From Bacteroides caccae (GTDB taxonomy: Bacteria > Bacteroidota > Bacteroidia > Bacteroidales > Bacteroidaceae): a DNA stretch of 64,000 bases. The position numbers and the translations under genes are program-made. Position 1 is the stretch's first letter. Each line of letters begins with the position of its first letter. Below are positions 1-8,887 of this stretch, one piece after another. Location of the stretch: the NCBI RefSeq assembly GCF_002222615.2, contig NZ_CP022412.2, positions 1 to 64,000 of the forward strand, in the 5' to 3' direction. A model generated the notes under the pieces. It was not told the DNA's origin. It worked only from the letters and a program-made list of their open reading frames with translations, and did no database searches.

Positions 1-1413
1 ATGATTGAATCAAATCATGCCGTACTTTGGAACCGCTGTCTCGAGGTAATTAAAGACAATGTTCCCGAGACGACATATAATACTTGGTTTGCCCCGATTG
101 TTCCATTAAAATATGAGGACAAAACATTGATCTTGCAGATCCCGAGCCAGTTTTTCTATGAAATTCTGGAGGAGAGATTCGTAGATCTAATCCGCAAGAC
201 ATTATATAAGGTCATTGGCGAAGGCACCAAGTTGATGTACAACGTCATGGTCGACAAGACTTCGATTCCGAATCAAACCGTGAATCTCGAAGCAAGCAAT
301 CGTTCTACCGCTGTTACTCCCAAAAGTATATTTGGTGCCAACAAAGCACCCAATTTCCTGCAAGCTCCTGCTGTTCAGGATTTGGATCCACACTTGAACC
401 CCAACTATAACTTTGAGAACTTCATCGAAGGATACAGCAACAAACTGTCAAGAAGCGTTGCCGAAGCCGTAGCACAAAAACCGGGAGGTACCGCTTTCAA
501 CCCGTTATTCCTCTATGGAGCTTCCGGAGTAGGAAAAACGCACCTTGCAAATGCAATCGGCACGAAAATCAAAGAAATATATCCCGAAAAAAGAGTTTTA
601 TATGTTTCGGCGCATTTATTTCAGGTTCAATATACAGACTCAGTACGTAACAACACGACCAACGACTTTATCAACTTCTACCAGACTATTGATGTACTTA
701 TCATTGATGATATTCAGGAGTTTGCCGGAGTTACCAAAACTCAGAACAACTTCTTCCATATCTTCAATCATCTGCATCAGAACGGCAAGCAGCTCATTCT
801 GACTTCCGACCGCGCTCCAGTGTTGCTGCAAGGTATCGAAGAACGTCTGTTGACCCGTTTCAAATGGGGTATGGTAGCCGAACTCGAAAAGCCGACCGTA
901 GAACTTCGCAAAAATATCCTGCGTAATAAGATACACCGCGACGGATTGCAATTCCCACCGGAAGTGATTGATTATATTGCTGAAAATGTGAATGAGAGCG
1001 TACGCGATCTGGAAGGTATCGTTATTGCGATTATGGCACGTTCTACTATTTTCAACAAGGAAATAGATCTGGATTTGGCACAACACATTGTGCATGGCGT
1101 AGTTCACAACGAAACAAAAGCTGTAACAATTGACGATATTCTTAAAGTCGTATGCAAGCATTTCGACTTGGAACCGTCTGCCATACATACGAAATCCAGA
1201 AAAAGAGAAGTGGTTCAGGCACGCCAGATTGCCATGTACCTGGCTAAAAATCACACAGACTTTTCAACATCCAAGATAGGCAAATTCATTGGTAACAAAG
1301 ACCATGCAACAGTACTTCACGCCTGCAAAACAGTAAAAGGCCAACTGGAAGTAGACAAGAGCTTTCATGCAGAAGTACAGGAAATTGAATCACTGCTGAA
1401 GAAGAGAAACTAA
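1..1413 (+). CDS. dnaA: Chromosomal replication initiator protein DnaA
   Basis: DnaA is the AAA+ ATPase that binds DnaA boxes and melts the origin. The 470-residue protein has the normal layout: an N-terminal helicase-loading domain starting [13 protein letters not shown], a variable linker (about 85-130), the AAA+ core with Walker A GASGVGKT (173-180) and Walker B ending IIDD (about 234-237), and a C-terminal domain IV with the DnaA signature [10 protein letters not shown] from residue 433. The window begins at its ATG, so its promoter and any upstream DnaA boxes are not visible. It converges with the nitroreductase gene across a long hairpin. Identification is certain from sequence; 470 residues is normal for Bacteroides. 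Confidence 0.98.
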   Translation: MIESNHAVLWNRCLEVIKDNVPETTYNTWFAPIVPLKYEDKTLILQIPSQFFYEILEERFVDLIRKTLYKVIGEGTKLMYNVMVDKTSIPNQTVNLEASNRSTAVTPKSIFGANKAPNFLQAPAVQDLDPHLNPNYNFENFIEGYSNKLSRSVAEAVAQKPGGTAFNPLFLYGASGVGKTHLANAIGTKIKEIYPEKRVLYVSAHLFQVQYTDSVRNNTTNDFINFYQTIDVLIIDDIQEFAGVTKTQNNFFHIFNHLHQNGKQLILTSDRAPVLLQGIEERLLTRFKWGMVAELEKPTVELRKNILRNKIHRDGLQFPPEVIDYIAENVNESVRDLEGIVIAIMARSTIFNKEIDLDLAQHIVHGVVHNETKAVTIDDILKVVCKHFDLEPSAIHTKSRKREVVQARQIAMYLAKNHTDFSTSKIGKFIGNKDHATVLHACKTVKGQLEVDKSFHAEVQEIESLLKKRN

Positions 1414-1428
1414 ATCAACGATAAAAAT

Positions 1429-1500
1429 AGCAGGTATTAAGTATTATCCATGTGTGTGCATATAAAGCAAATGTAACTGCGATAATACTTGATACCTGCT
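1429..1500. terminator. Long hairpin between convergent dnaA and nitroreductase
   Basis: Arms 1429-1448 and 1481-1500 are inverted repeats of 20 bp with one mismatch, separated by 32 nt. The minus-strand exit reads into a T-rich tract (ATTTTTATC), the plus exit into GTTTATTT. It most likely works as a bidirectional terminator for the two converging genes. The 32-nt loop is long for a simple terminator. Confidence 0.6.
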
Positions 1501-1515
1501 GTTTATTTCAAGTAC

Positions 1516-2259
1516 TTATTTCAAAAAACCTTGTTGACGAAGTACTTTCAACAAGTTATCGGACATAAATTCATTATCTTTCTTTGTATAACGTATGTCT
1601 GTAAAAACCTGAGCAAGCGTTTCTTTCTGATTCTCCTCGATGAATTGTTTATTTTCAGGCAACGATTCCTTATAGGCATACAGTTTATCAATATCTTCGG
1701 ATGTGTAGTCATGATAGGTTTCCTGATGTACAGCCGCTTCCAAAGGTAAACGGTCAACTTGTGCAGGGATACTGTCCGGGTAGCCTACCGTTATAGTTGT
1801 GAGAGGGAATACCAGCTCCGGAAGTTGCAGAGTATCAATAATCATCTGCGGATTATAAGTAGTTGTTCCCAAATAGCAGATTCCCAGTCCGGCTTCCTCT
1901 GCCAACGTACAGAAGGTCTGGGCAACAAGCAAAGTATCCATGGCGGCATTCATAAAAGACATTAAATTGTCATAGCCCGGTACAGCTTTTCGTTGTTCGC
2001 ACCACTTACAAAAACGACGGAAATCGGCACAAAAAGTAAGCACGACCGGTGCATTTTTTACCATTGGCTGGTTAAAATGTGCAGGCGAAAGTTTCTCCTT
2101 CATTTCTGTATCACGCGTGACAATTACACTATAAAGTTGCATTCCTCCCATTGTAGAAGCACGGAAAGAGGTTTCAAGCAAATCATTTAACAAATCGGGA
2201 GCGATATCTTTTGGTAGATATTTCCGAATAGTTCTTCTGTTCTTTACGGTTTCAAACAT
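1516..2259 (-). CDS. Nitroreductase family FMN oxidoreductase
   Basis: An FMN-dependent NAD(P)H oxidoreductase of the NfsA/FRP-like nitroreductase superfamily, expected in the cytosol. The N-terminal NRRTIRKY is the family FMN-phosphate-binding signature. A GLGICYLGT segment in the second half is the flavin-binding GxG..YLG region, and TVGYP closes the core. The start is placed at the ATG at 2259 (247 residues). An upstream in-frame ATG at 2274 lies inside the promoter -7 box at 2272-2279 and would not be transcribed. It is a single-gene unit facing dnaA. The physiological substrate cannot be read from sequence; such enzymes reduce quinones, flavins or nitroaromatics, and in anaerobes can activate metronidazole-type drugs. 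Confidence 0.85.
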   Translation of the reverse strand: MFETVKNRRTIRKYLPKDIAPDLLNDLLETSFRASTMGGMQLYSVIVTRDTEMKEKLSPAHFNQPMVKNAPVVLTFCADFRRFCKWCEQRKAVPGYDNLMSFMNAAMDTLLVAQTFCTLAEEAGLGICYLGTTTYNPQMIIDTLQLPELVFPLTTITVGYPDSIPAQVDRLPLEAAVHQETYHDYTSEDIDKLYAYKESLPENKQFIEENQKETLAQVFTDIRYTKKDNEFMSDNLLKVLRQQGFLK

Positions 2260-2271
2260 ATATTTTTTTTG

Positions 2272-2279
2272 CAAAGATA
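2272..2279 (-). promoter_or_regulatory. -7 box of the nitroreductase promoter
   Basis: TATCTTTG on the minus strand fits the Bacteroides primary-sigma -7 consensus TAnnTTTG. No clear -33 TTG is seen 19-21 bp upstream. It decides the gene start at 2259 rather than 2274. Confidence 0.5.
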
Positions 2280-2437
2280 TAAAAAGAAAAATTCATTCCA
2301 CTATATCGACAGAAAAGAATAGTTTTCTTTTTGGAGAACTTTAACCTTTAAACCTTTCTACGATTTCATTGTTTATCAATTACTTAGCAATGACAAATGG
2401 AAAACTTGCAACCTGTTAATAAATTATTTCATTTTTA

Positions 2438-2469
2438 TTTTGATAGATGAAAAAACATTCTTAGATTTG
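2438..2469 (+). promoter_or_regulatory. Promoter of nrdJ
   Basis: TTTTG (2438-2442), a 19-bp spacer, and TAGATTTG (2462-2469) match the Bacteroides -33/-7 consensus exactly. Transcription should begin near 2475, giving a leader of about 70 nt before the GTG at 2544. Confidence 0.75.
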
Positions 2470-2543
2470 CAACCACATTTGTTAATGATAAGTAAACTTC
2501 TACACATTACTTATTAAAAATAAAATCTAAGACACATAACATC

Positions 2544-5081
2544 GTGGAAAAACAAATTTATTCTTATGATGAAGCCTATGAAGAATCTTTACGATATTTT
2601 CAAGGCGATGAGCTTGCTGCCAGGGTTTGGGTAAACAAATACGCAGTCAAGGACTCTTTCGGAAATATTTACGAAAAGTCTCCGGAAGATATGCATTGGA
2701 GAATTGCAAATGAAGTGGCACGTATCGAATCTAAGTACCCGAACGGCCTGACTGCAAAGGAACTATATGATCTATTGGATCATTTCAAATATATCGTTCC
2801 CCAAGGCAGCCCGATGACAGGCATCGGTAATGATTATCAGGTGGCTTCATTATCCAACTGCTTCGTAATCGGAGTGGACGGCGCCGCAGACTCTTATGGT
2901 GCTATCATCAAAATCGACGAAGAACAAGTGCAATTGATGAAAAGACGTGGTGGTGTAGGTCACGACCTGTCTCACATCCGCCCGAAAGGTTCTCCCGTTA
3001 AAAACTCGGCTCTTACTTCTACCGGCCTTGTTCCGTTCATGGAACGTTATTCCAATTCGACCCGTGAAGTTGCCCAGGACGGACGTCGTGGCGCGTTGAT
3101 GTTAAGTGTGTCTATCAAACATCCGGATTCCGAAGCATTCATTGATGCAAAAATGACGGAAGGAAAGGTTACCGGAGCAAATGTATCAGTCAAACTGGAC
3201 GATGCTTTCATGCAGGCTGCCGTAGAGGGCAAACCTTATGTACAGCAATATCCCATTGACGCTGCCAATCCTGCATTCACAAAAGAAATCGACGCTTCTA
3301 CCCTATGGAAGAAGATCGTACATAATGCATGGAAATCAGCAGAACCGGGTGTATTGTTCTGGGATACGATTATCCGTGAATCTGTGCCCGATTGTTATGC
3401 TGATCTGGGTTACAAGACAGTATCTACTAATCCCTGCGGTGAAATACCATTGTGTCCTTACGATTCTTGCCGATTGCTGGCTATCAATCTATATTCTTAT
3501 GTAGTGAATCCGTTCAAGCCGGACGCATATTTTGATTTTGATTTATTCAAGAAGCACGTGGCTCTGGCTCAGCGCATCATGGATGATATTATCGACCTCG
3601 AACTGGAGAAAATCGAGCGTATCATGAAGAAGATTGATGAAGATCCGGAAAACGAAGAAGTGAAACGTGCGGAACGTGTACTTTGGGAAAAGATATATAA
3701 GAAGAGCGGTCAGGGCCGTCGTACCGGTGTGGGTATCACTGCCGAAGGCGATATGCTTGCTGCTTTAGGATTGCGTTATGGTACGGAAGAAGCAACAGAG
3801 TTCTCTGAGAAAGTACATAAGACAGTGGCTTTGGGTGCCTATCGTTCTTCTGTCGAAATGGCAAAAGAGCGCGGTGCTTTTGAAATCTACAATAACGAAC
3901 GCGAACAGAATAATCCGTTCATCAAACGCCTTGCCGAAGCTGATCCGGAGCTATATGCAGAAATGAAGAAGTACGGACGCCGTAACATTGCGTGTCTGAC
4001 TATCGCTCCTACCGGTACAACCAGTTTGATGACGCAGACTACTTCAGGTATCGAACCTGTATTCCTGCCTGTTTACAAACGTAGAAGAAAGGTCAACCCG
4101 AATGACACCAATGTACATGTGGATTTCGTTGATGAAACAGGAGACGCATTCGAGGAATACATTGTATTCCACCATAAGTTTGTTACATGGATGGAAGCGA
4201 ACGGTTATGATCCTGCCAGACGCTATACACAGGAAGAAATTGACGAACTGGTTGCCAAATCACCTTACTATAAAGCTACCTCCAATGACGTAGACTGGTT
4301 GATGAAAGTGAAGATGCAGGGAAGAATCCAGAAATGGGTTGACCACTCTATCAGTGTAACTATCAATCTGCCGAACGATGTAGACGAAGATTTAGTGAAC
4401 CGGTTATATGTAGAAGCATGGAAATCCGGTTGCAAAGGCTGTACGGTATATCGTGACGGTTCACGTTCCGGAGTACTGATTTCTACAAAATCAGAGAAAA
4501 AAGAGGAACTTCCTCCTTGCAAACCGCCTACGGTAGTAGAGGTACGCCCGAAAGTTTTGGAAGCTGACGTTGTCCGTTTCCAGAACAATAAGGAAAAATG
4601 GGTGGCATTTGTCGGATTGCTGGACGGACATCCTTATGAGATCTTTACCGGTTTGCAGGATGATGACGAAGGTATCTTGTTGCCTAAGAGTGTGACTTGC
4701 GGGCGTATCATCAAGAATGTGGACGAAGATGGAACAAAACGTTATGACTTCCAGTTTGAAAACAAACGCGGATATAAGACTACTATTGAAGGATTGTCCG
4801 AAAAGTTCAACAAAGAATATTGGAATTATGCCAAATTGATTTCCGGCGTACTCCGCTACCGGATGCCGATTGAACAAGTAATCAAGCTGGTCGGTTCGCT
4901 CCAGTTGAACAGCGAAAGTATCAATACCTGGAAAAATGGTGTGGAACGTGCATTGAAGAAATACATTCAGGACGGAACGGAAGCCAAAGGAAAGAAATGC
5001 CCGAACTGCGGCAACGAAACTTTGGTTTATCAGGAAGGCTGTCTGATTTGTACGACTTGCGGCGCTTCCAGATGCGGATAA
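2544..5081 (+). CDS. nrdJ: Adenosylcobalamin-dependent ribonucleotide reductase (class II)
   Basis: Class II ribonucleotide reductase converts ribonucleotides to deoxyribonucleotides using adenosylcobalamin to make the thiyl radical, so it works with or without oxygen. The 845-residue protein shows SLSNCF near residue 110, the active-site NPCGEIPL segment with Cys about 298, a TGTTSL phosphate-loop-like stretch, and a C-terminal zinc ribbon (CPNC...CTTC, about 819-842) ending in a CG tail, typical of the long NrdJ type. Translation starts at GTG; no ATG lies in frame near the N-terminus. It has its own consensus promoter and a terminator. The leader is too short for a cobalamin riboswitch. 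Identification is secure. Confidence 0.95.
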   Translation: MEKQIYSYDEAYEESLRYFQGDELAARVWVNKYAVKDSFGNIYEKSPEDMHWRIANEVARIESKYPNGLTAKELYDLLDHFKYIVPQGSPMTGIGNDYQVASLSNCFVIGVDGAADSYGAIIKIDEEQVQLMKRRGGVGHDLSHIRPKGSPVKNSALTSTGLVPFMERYSNSTREVAQDGRRGALMLSVSIKHPDSEAFIDAKMTEGKVTGANVSVKLDDAFMQAAVEGKPYVQQYPIDAANPAFTKEIDASTLWKKIVHNAWKSAEPGVLFWDTIIRESVPDCYADLGYKTVSTNPCGEIPLCPYDSCRLLAINLYSYVVNPFKPDAYFDFDLFKKHVALAQRIMDDIIDLELEKIERIMKKIDEDPENEEVKRAERVLWEKIYKKSGQGRRTGVGITAEGDMLAALGLRYGTEEATEFSEKVHKTVALGAYRSSVEMAKERGAFEIYNNEREQNNPFIKRLAEADPELYAEMKKYGRRNIACLTIAPTGTTSLMTQTTSGIEPVFLPVYKRRRKVNPNDTNVHVDFVDETGDAFEEYIVFHHKFVTWMEANGYDPARRYTQEEIDELVAKSPYYKATSNDVDWLMKVKMQGRIQKWVDHSISVTINLPNDVDEDLVNRLYVEAWKSGCKGCTVYRDGSRSGVLISTKSEKKEELPPCKPPTVVEVRPKVLEADVVRFQNNKEKWVAFVGLLDGHPYEIFTGLQDDDEGILLPKSVTCGRIIKNVDEDGTKRYDFQFENKRGYKTTIEGLSEKFNKEYWNYAKLISGVLRYRMPIEQVIKLVGSLQLNSESINTWKNGVERALKKYIQDGTEAKGKKCPNCGNETLVYQEGCLICTTCGASRCG

Positions 5082-5119
5082 ACATACTCGTATGTTAATT
5101 AATATATAAACAAAAGGTT

Positions 5120-5153
5120 AAAAGGAGTCCGGTGCGGCTCCTTTTATTTTTTA
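5120..5153 (+). terminator. Intrinsic terminator after nrdJ
   Basis: AAAAGGAG-T-CCG pairs with CGG-CTCCTTTT around a 3-nt loop (5120-5145), followed by ATTTTTTATT. It lies 38 bp after the nrdJ stop. Confidence 0.8.
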
Positions 5154-5211
5154 TTCAAAAAAATGTCTTATACTTGCAGTATCATTAGTATCCAATCAAA
5201 ATCTAATATAT

Positions 5212-7893
5212 ATGATTTTATCATTTAATATAGAATACCGCACCAACTGGGGAGAAGAGGTCAGAATTGCCGGGCTGTCTCCGGAATCTGTCCCTTTGCA
5301 TACCACAGACGGTATCTACTGGACGACAGAACTGGAATTCGAAGTTCCCAACGAAGGATTGACAATTCATTACAATTACCAGATAGAACAGAACGGAATT
5401 GTGACCCGCAAAGAATGGGACAGTTTTTCCCGATGTCTTTTCCTGTCCGGTACCTCCAAGAAGAAATATAGAATCAATGACTGCTGGAAGAATATTCCCG
5501 AGCAATTATGCTTTTACAGTTCTGCTTTTACAGAAGCCCTGCTGGCACATCCTGAAAGGGAAGAAATTCCGCAAAGTTACAAAAAAGGGCTGGTTATCAA
5601 GGCTTATGCTCCACGTATCAACAAGGATTACTGCCTGGCAATCTGCGGCAATCAAAAGGCATTAGGCAACTGGAATCCGGAGAAGGCCGTCCTCATGAGT
5701 GATGCAAACTTTCCGGAATGGCAGATAGAACTGGATGCAAGTAAACTGAAGTTCCCGCTGGAATATAAGTTTATCCTCTATAACAAACAGGAAAAGAAAG
5801 CGGATTGTTGGGAGAAGAATCCTAACCGGTATTTAGCCGATCCGGAATTAAAGACCAACGAGACACTAGTAATCTCCGACCGGTATGTCTATTTCGATAT
5901 TCCTGCATGGAAAGGAGCAGGTATGGCTATACCCGTATTTTCCTTAAAATCAGAAAAGAGCTTCGGAGTCGGGGATTTCGGTGATCTGAAACGGTTGGTT
6001 GACTGGGCTGTATCTACTCATCAGAAGGTGATACAGATTCTGCCGGTCAATGACACAACAATGACACACGCATGGACTGATTCTTATCCTTATAATAGTA
6101 TTTCTATTTATGCTTTTCACCCGATGTACGCGGATATAAGGCAAATGGGAACGCTCAAAGACAAAGAAGCGGTAGCAAGGTTCAACAAAAAACAAAAAGA
6201 ATTGAACAGTCTGCCGGCCATTGACTATGAAGCAGTCAACCAAACCAAATGGGAGTATTACCGCCTATTATTTCGGCAGGACGGAGAAAAGACATTATCT
6301 TCCAAAGGTTTCAAAGAGTTTTTCGATGCCAATAAAGAATGGTTGCAACCGTATGCTGTTTTCAGTTATTTACGGGATGCCTACAAAACACCGAATTTCC
6401 GTGAATGGCCTAAATATTCTACTTACCATGCAAAGGAGATAGAAAAGATGTGCCAGCCGGAGACGGCAGATTATCCGCATATCGCCCTTTACTTTTATAT
6501 TCAGTATCATCTGCATTTGCAGTTATTGGCCGCTACCCAATATGCCCGCGAGCAAGGTGTCGCACTGAAAGGAGATATCCCTATCGGTATCAGCCGGAAT
6601 AGTGTGGAAGCCTGGACGGAGCCTTATTATTTCAACCTCAACGGACAAGCAGGTGCACCTCCCGATGATTTCTCGATAAACGGACAGAACTGGGGATTCC
6701 CTACCTACAACTGGGATATCATGGAAAAGGACGGTTACCGCTGGTGGATGAGACGTTTCCAAAAAATGGCGGAATACTTCGATGCTTACCGGATCGACCA
6801 TATTCTCGGCTTCTTCCGTATTTGGGAAATACCGATGCACGCTGTACACGGCTTATTAGGACAATTTACCCCTTCTCTCCCTATGAGCCGGGAAGAAATT
6901 GAGAGTTTCGGTTTTACATTCCGTGACGAATATCTGCTTCCTTATATCCATGAGTCTTTCCTCGGGCAAGTGTTCGGGCCGCATACCGAATTCGTGAAAC
7001 AGAACTTTCTTCAAACAACTGATGTATCCGGTATCTACCACATGAAACCGGGATTTGAGACCCAACGGGAAGTGGAAAATTTCTTTTCCGACAGAAAAGA
7101 TGAAGACAGTATTTGGATTCGGGAAGGACTTTATTCTTTAATTAGCAACGTACTGTTTGTTCCGGACAAGAAAGAGGAAGGAAAATATCATCCCCGCATC
7201 GGAGTACAGCGCGACTTTATTTTCCGTTCATTGAGTGAGGTAGAAAAGAATGCTTTTAACAAGCTCTATGACCAGTATTATTATCACCGGCACAATGCAT
7301 TCTGGCAGCAACAGGCAATGAAGAAGTTACCACAACTGACACAATCCACCCGTATGTTAGTTTGCGGAGAAGACTTGGGAATGATTCCCGATTGCGTTGC
7401 ATCGGTAATGAACGACTTACGCATCCTTAGCCTGGAGATTCAGCGAATGCCTAAGAATCCGTTGCACGAGTTCGGACATCTGAGCGAATATCCATACCGA
7501 TCTGTCTGCACGATCTCTACTCACGATATGTCCACTTTACGTGGTTGGTGGGAAGAAGATTACCAACAGACCCAACGTTATTATAATACGATTTTGGGAC
7601 ATTATGGTATTGCTCCAACTGTTGCAACCCCCGAACTATGCGAGGAGGTGGTACGTAACCATCTCAACAGTAACTCAATTCTCTGTATTCTTTCCCTGCA
7701 AGACTGGTTGTCGATTGACGGAAAATGGAGAAATCCCAATGTGCAGGAAGAACGGATCAACGTACCGTCGAACCCGAGAAATTACTGGCGATATCGAATG
7801 CATCTCACATTGGAACAACTAATGAAGGCTAAAGAACTTAATAAGAAGATAGGCGAACTTATCAAATATACAGGGAGAGCTCCCCAAAAATAA
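5212..7893 (+). CDS. malQ: 4-alpha-glucanotransferase (amylomaltase, GH77) with starch-binding domains
   Basis: Transfers alpha-1,4-glucan segments between malto-oligosaccharides in the cytosol, serving glycogen and maltodextrin metabolism. The 893-residue chain has two N-terminal CBM20-like starch-binding modules (about 1-110 and 125-225; the second carries the GNWNPEKAV pattern), then a GH77 catalytic barrel. Active-site residues visible are the nucleophile Asp529 in RIDHILG, the acid/base Glu720 in CGEDLG and the third Asp772 in THDMSTLRGWW. No signal peptide is seen. This modular, DPE2-like architecture is longer than classical MalQ (about 500-700). A weak -7 box (TATACTTG, 5169-5176) precedes it. 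folB follows after 10 bp and is probably cotranscribed. Confidence 0.93.
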   Translation: MILSFNIEYRTNWGEEVRIAGLSPESVPLHTTDGIYWTTELEFEVPNEGLTIHYNYQIEQNGIVTRKEWDSFSRCLFLSGTSKKKYRINDCWKNIPEQLCFYSSAFTEALLAHPEREEIPQSYKKGLVIKAYAPRINKDYCLAICGNQKALGNWNPEKAVLMSDANFPEWQIELDASKLKFPLEYKFILYNKQEKKADCWEKNPNRYLADPELKTNETLVISDRYVYFDIPAWKGAGMAIPVFSLKSEKSFGVGDFGDLKRLVDWAVSTHQKVIQILPVNDTTMTHAWTDSYPYNSISIYAFHPMYADIRQMGTLKDKEAVARFNKKQKELNSLPAIDYEAVNQTKWEYYRLLFRQDGEKTLSSKGFKEFFDANKEWLQPYAVFSYLRDAYKTPNFREWPKYSTYHAKEIEKMCQPETADYPHIALYFYIQYHLHLQLLAATQYAREQGVALKGDIPIGISRNSVEAWTEPYYFNLNGQAGAPPDDFSINGQNWGFPTYNWDIMEKDGYRWWMRRFQKMAEYFDAYRIDHILGFFRIWEIPMHAVHGLLGQFTPSLPMSREEIESFGFTFRDEYLLPYIHESFLGQVFGPHTEFVKQNFLQTTDVSGIYHMKPGFETQREVENFFSDRKDEDSIWIREGLYSLISNVLFVPDKKEEGKYHPRIGVQRDFIFRSLSEVEKNAFNKLYDQYYYHRHNAFWQQQAMKKLPQLTQSTRMLVCGEDLGMIPDCVASVMNDLRILSLEIQRMPKNPLHEFGHLSEYPYRSVCTISTHDMSTLRGWWEEDYQQTQRYYNTILGHYGIAPTVATPELCEEVVRNHLNSNSILCILSLQDWLSIDGKWRNPNVQEERINVPSNPRNYWRYRMHLTLEQLMKAKELNKKIGELIKYTGRAPQK

Positions 7894-7903
7894 GACTAAA
7901 ATA

Positions 7904-8296
7904 ATGGGAGATACCAAGAATAACATGAAGATAAACAACAGTACTATTTTTTTAAAAGATATCCGTTGCTACGCCTACCACGGAGTAGCACCACAAGAGA
8001 ATCTTATCGGAAATGAGTATGTCATTGACCTGAAACTCAAAGTAGATATCAGCAAAGCCGCACAAACGGATGAAGTGGCAGATACAGTCAACTACGCCGA
8101 AGTACATAATGTGATAAAAACCGAAATGGCGATTCCTTCCAAATTGCTGGAACATGCCGGTGGCAGAATCGTACAAAAACTTTTCGAGACATTTCCTGAT
8201 ATTGAGGAAGTGGAGCTTCGCCTTTCTAAGCGGAATCCACCTATGGGAGCAGACATTGATGCCGCAGGCATTGAGTTGTATTGTAGTAGAAAATAA
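7904..8296 (+). CDS. folB: Dihydroneopterin aldolase
   Basis: FolB cleaves 7,8-dihydroneopterin to 6-hydroxymethyl-dihydropterin and glycolaldehyde in folate synthesis. The short single-domain tunnel-fold protein contains the hallmarks CYAYHGV near the N-terminus, TVNYAEV, the LLEHAGGRI segment with the substrate-binding Glu, and RLSKRNPP with the catalytic Lys. The reading frame starts at 7904 (130 residues). An in-frame ATG at 7925 (MKINNSTIF) is an equally plausible start giving 123 residues, closer to the family norm. It lies 10 bp downstream of malQ, a linkage that looks positional rather than functional. Confidence 0.9.
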   Translation: MGDTKNNMKINNSTIFLKDIRCYAYHGVAPQENLIGNEYVIDLKLKVDISKAAQTDEVADTVNYAEVHNVIKTEMAIPSKLLEHAGGRIVQKLFETFPDIEEVELRLSKRNPPMGADIDAAGIELYCSRK

Positions 8297-8297
8297 A

Positions 8298-8321
8298 AGG
8301 GTATCCAGCTTGGGATACCCT
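8298..8321 (-). terminator. Terminator of the mtaB-lpxL-GT2-mgsA operon
   Basis: A perfect 9-bp inverted repeat, AGGGTATCC (8298-8306) with GGATACCCT (8313-8321), around a 6-nt loop. On the minus strand it is followed by TTTTATTTTCTA, so it suits termination after mgsA; on the plus strand there is no T-run. Confidence 0.65.
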
Positions 8322-8361
8322 ACAAATTATATTCTTTCTGCAATTAATCTTCCGGAAGTTT

Positions 8362-8883
8362 CTATTTCTTCTTCTTTCTTCTATTCACAGATTCCACAGC
8401 CTCCGTCACGACAGGCTTATTCTCGAAACGTTTCGTATAACCGGAATAGTCGGGATGAATACGTTCGTAATCAGGATCCATAAATAAAGGACTGGAGATT
8501 ATATGGTCAGCCGTCGAACGGTTACAACAGAAAACTATGTTTTCCACACCTGCCAGACGGGTTAATGCTTTTACATCCGTATCATGCGGTTGCAGTGTCA
8601 TAGGGTCAGTAAAGAAGAAAAGATAATCAATCTGACCGTCTACAATGCGCGATCCCATTTGCTGGTCACCTCCCAGGGGACCGGATTTTAGAATCGTAAA
8701 ATCCCATTCCTCATCCGGATGTTTCTCCTTCAGTGCTTTCAATATTAAGGTACCGGTAGTACCTGTACAATAGAATTTATTTCCCATTAATAGTTCTGAA
8801 TTCCATAATACCCATTCGATGAGATCTTTCTTCATGGCATCATGTGCTACCAGCCCGATACCTTTTCTAACTTTTGATTCCAT
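8362..8883 (-). CDS. mgsA: Methylglyoxal synthase
   Basis: Converts dihydroxyacetone phosphate to methylglyoxal and phosphate, a bypass of lower glycolysis that relieves sugar-phosphate stress. The 173-residue protein has the family's VAHDAMK motif near the N-terminus, CTGTTG phosphate-binding loop, and LKSGPLGGDQQMG, whose Asp is the catalytic residue of the E. coli enzyme, then FFTDP. The C-terminus carries a Lys/Arg-rich extension (NRRKKKK). It is the last gene of a four-gene minus-strand unit, starting 4 bp after the glycosyltransferase stop. The identity is secure; the reason for its linkage to envelope genes is unknown. Confidence 0.95.
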   Translation of the reverse strand: MESKVRKGIGLVAHDAMKKDLIEWVLWNSELLMGNKFYCTGTTGTLILKALKEKHPDEEWDFTILKSGPLGGDQQMGSRIVDGQIDYLFFFTDPMTLQPHDTDVKALTRLAGVENIVFCCNRSTADHIISSPLFMDPDYERIHPDYSGYTKRFENKPVVTEAVESVNRRKKKK

Positions 8884-8887
8884 TTCG

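Noticed and set aside
640..1254. 204-codon frame antisense to dnaA
   Set aside because: Lies entirely within the conserved DnaA AAA+ coding region, has no family similarity and no promoter; shadow frame.
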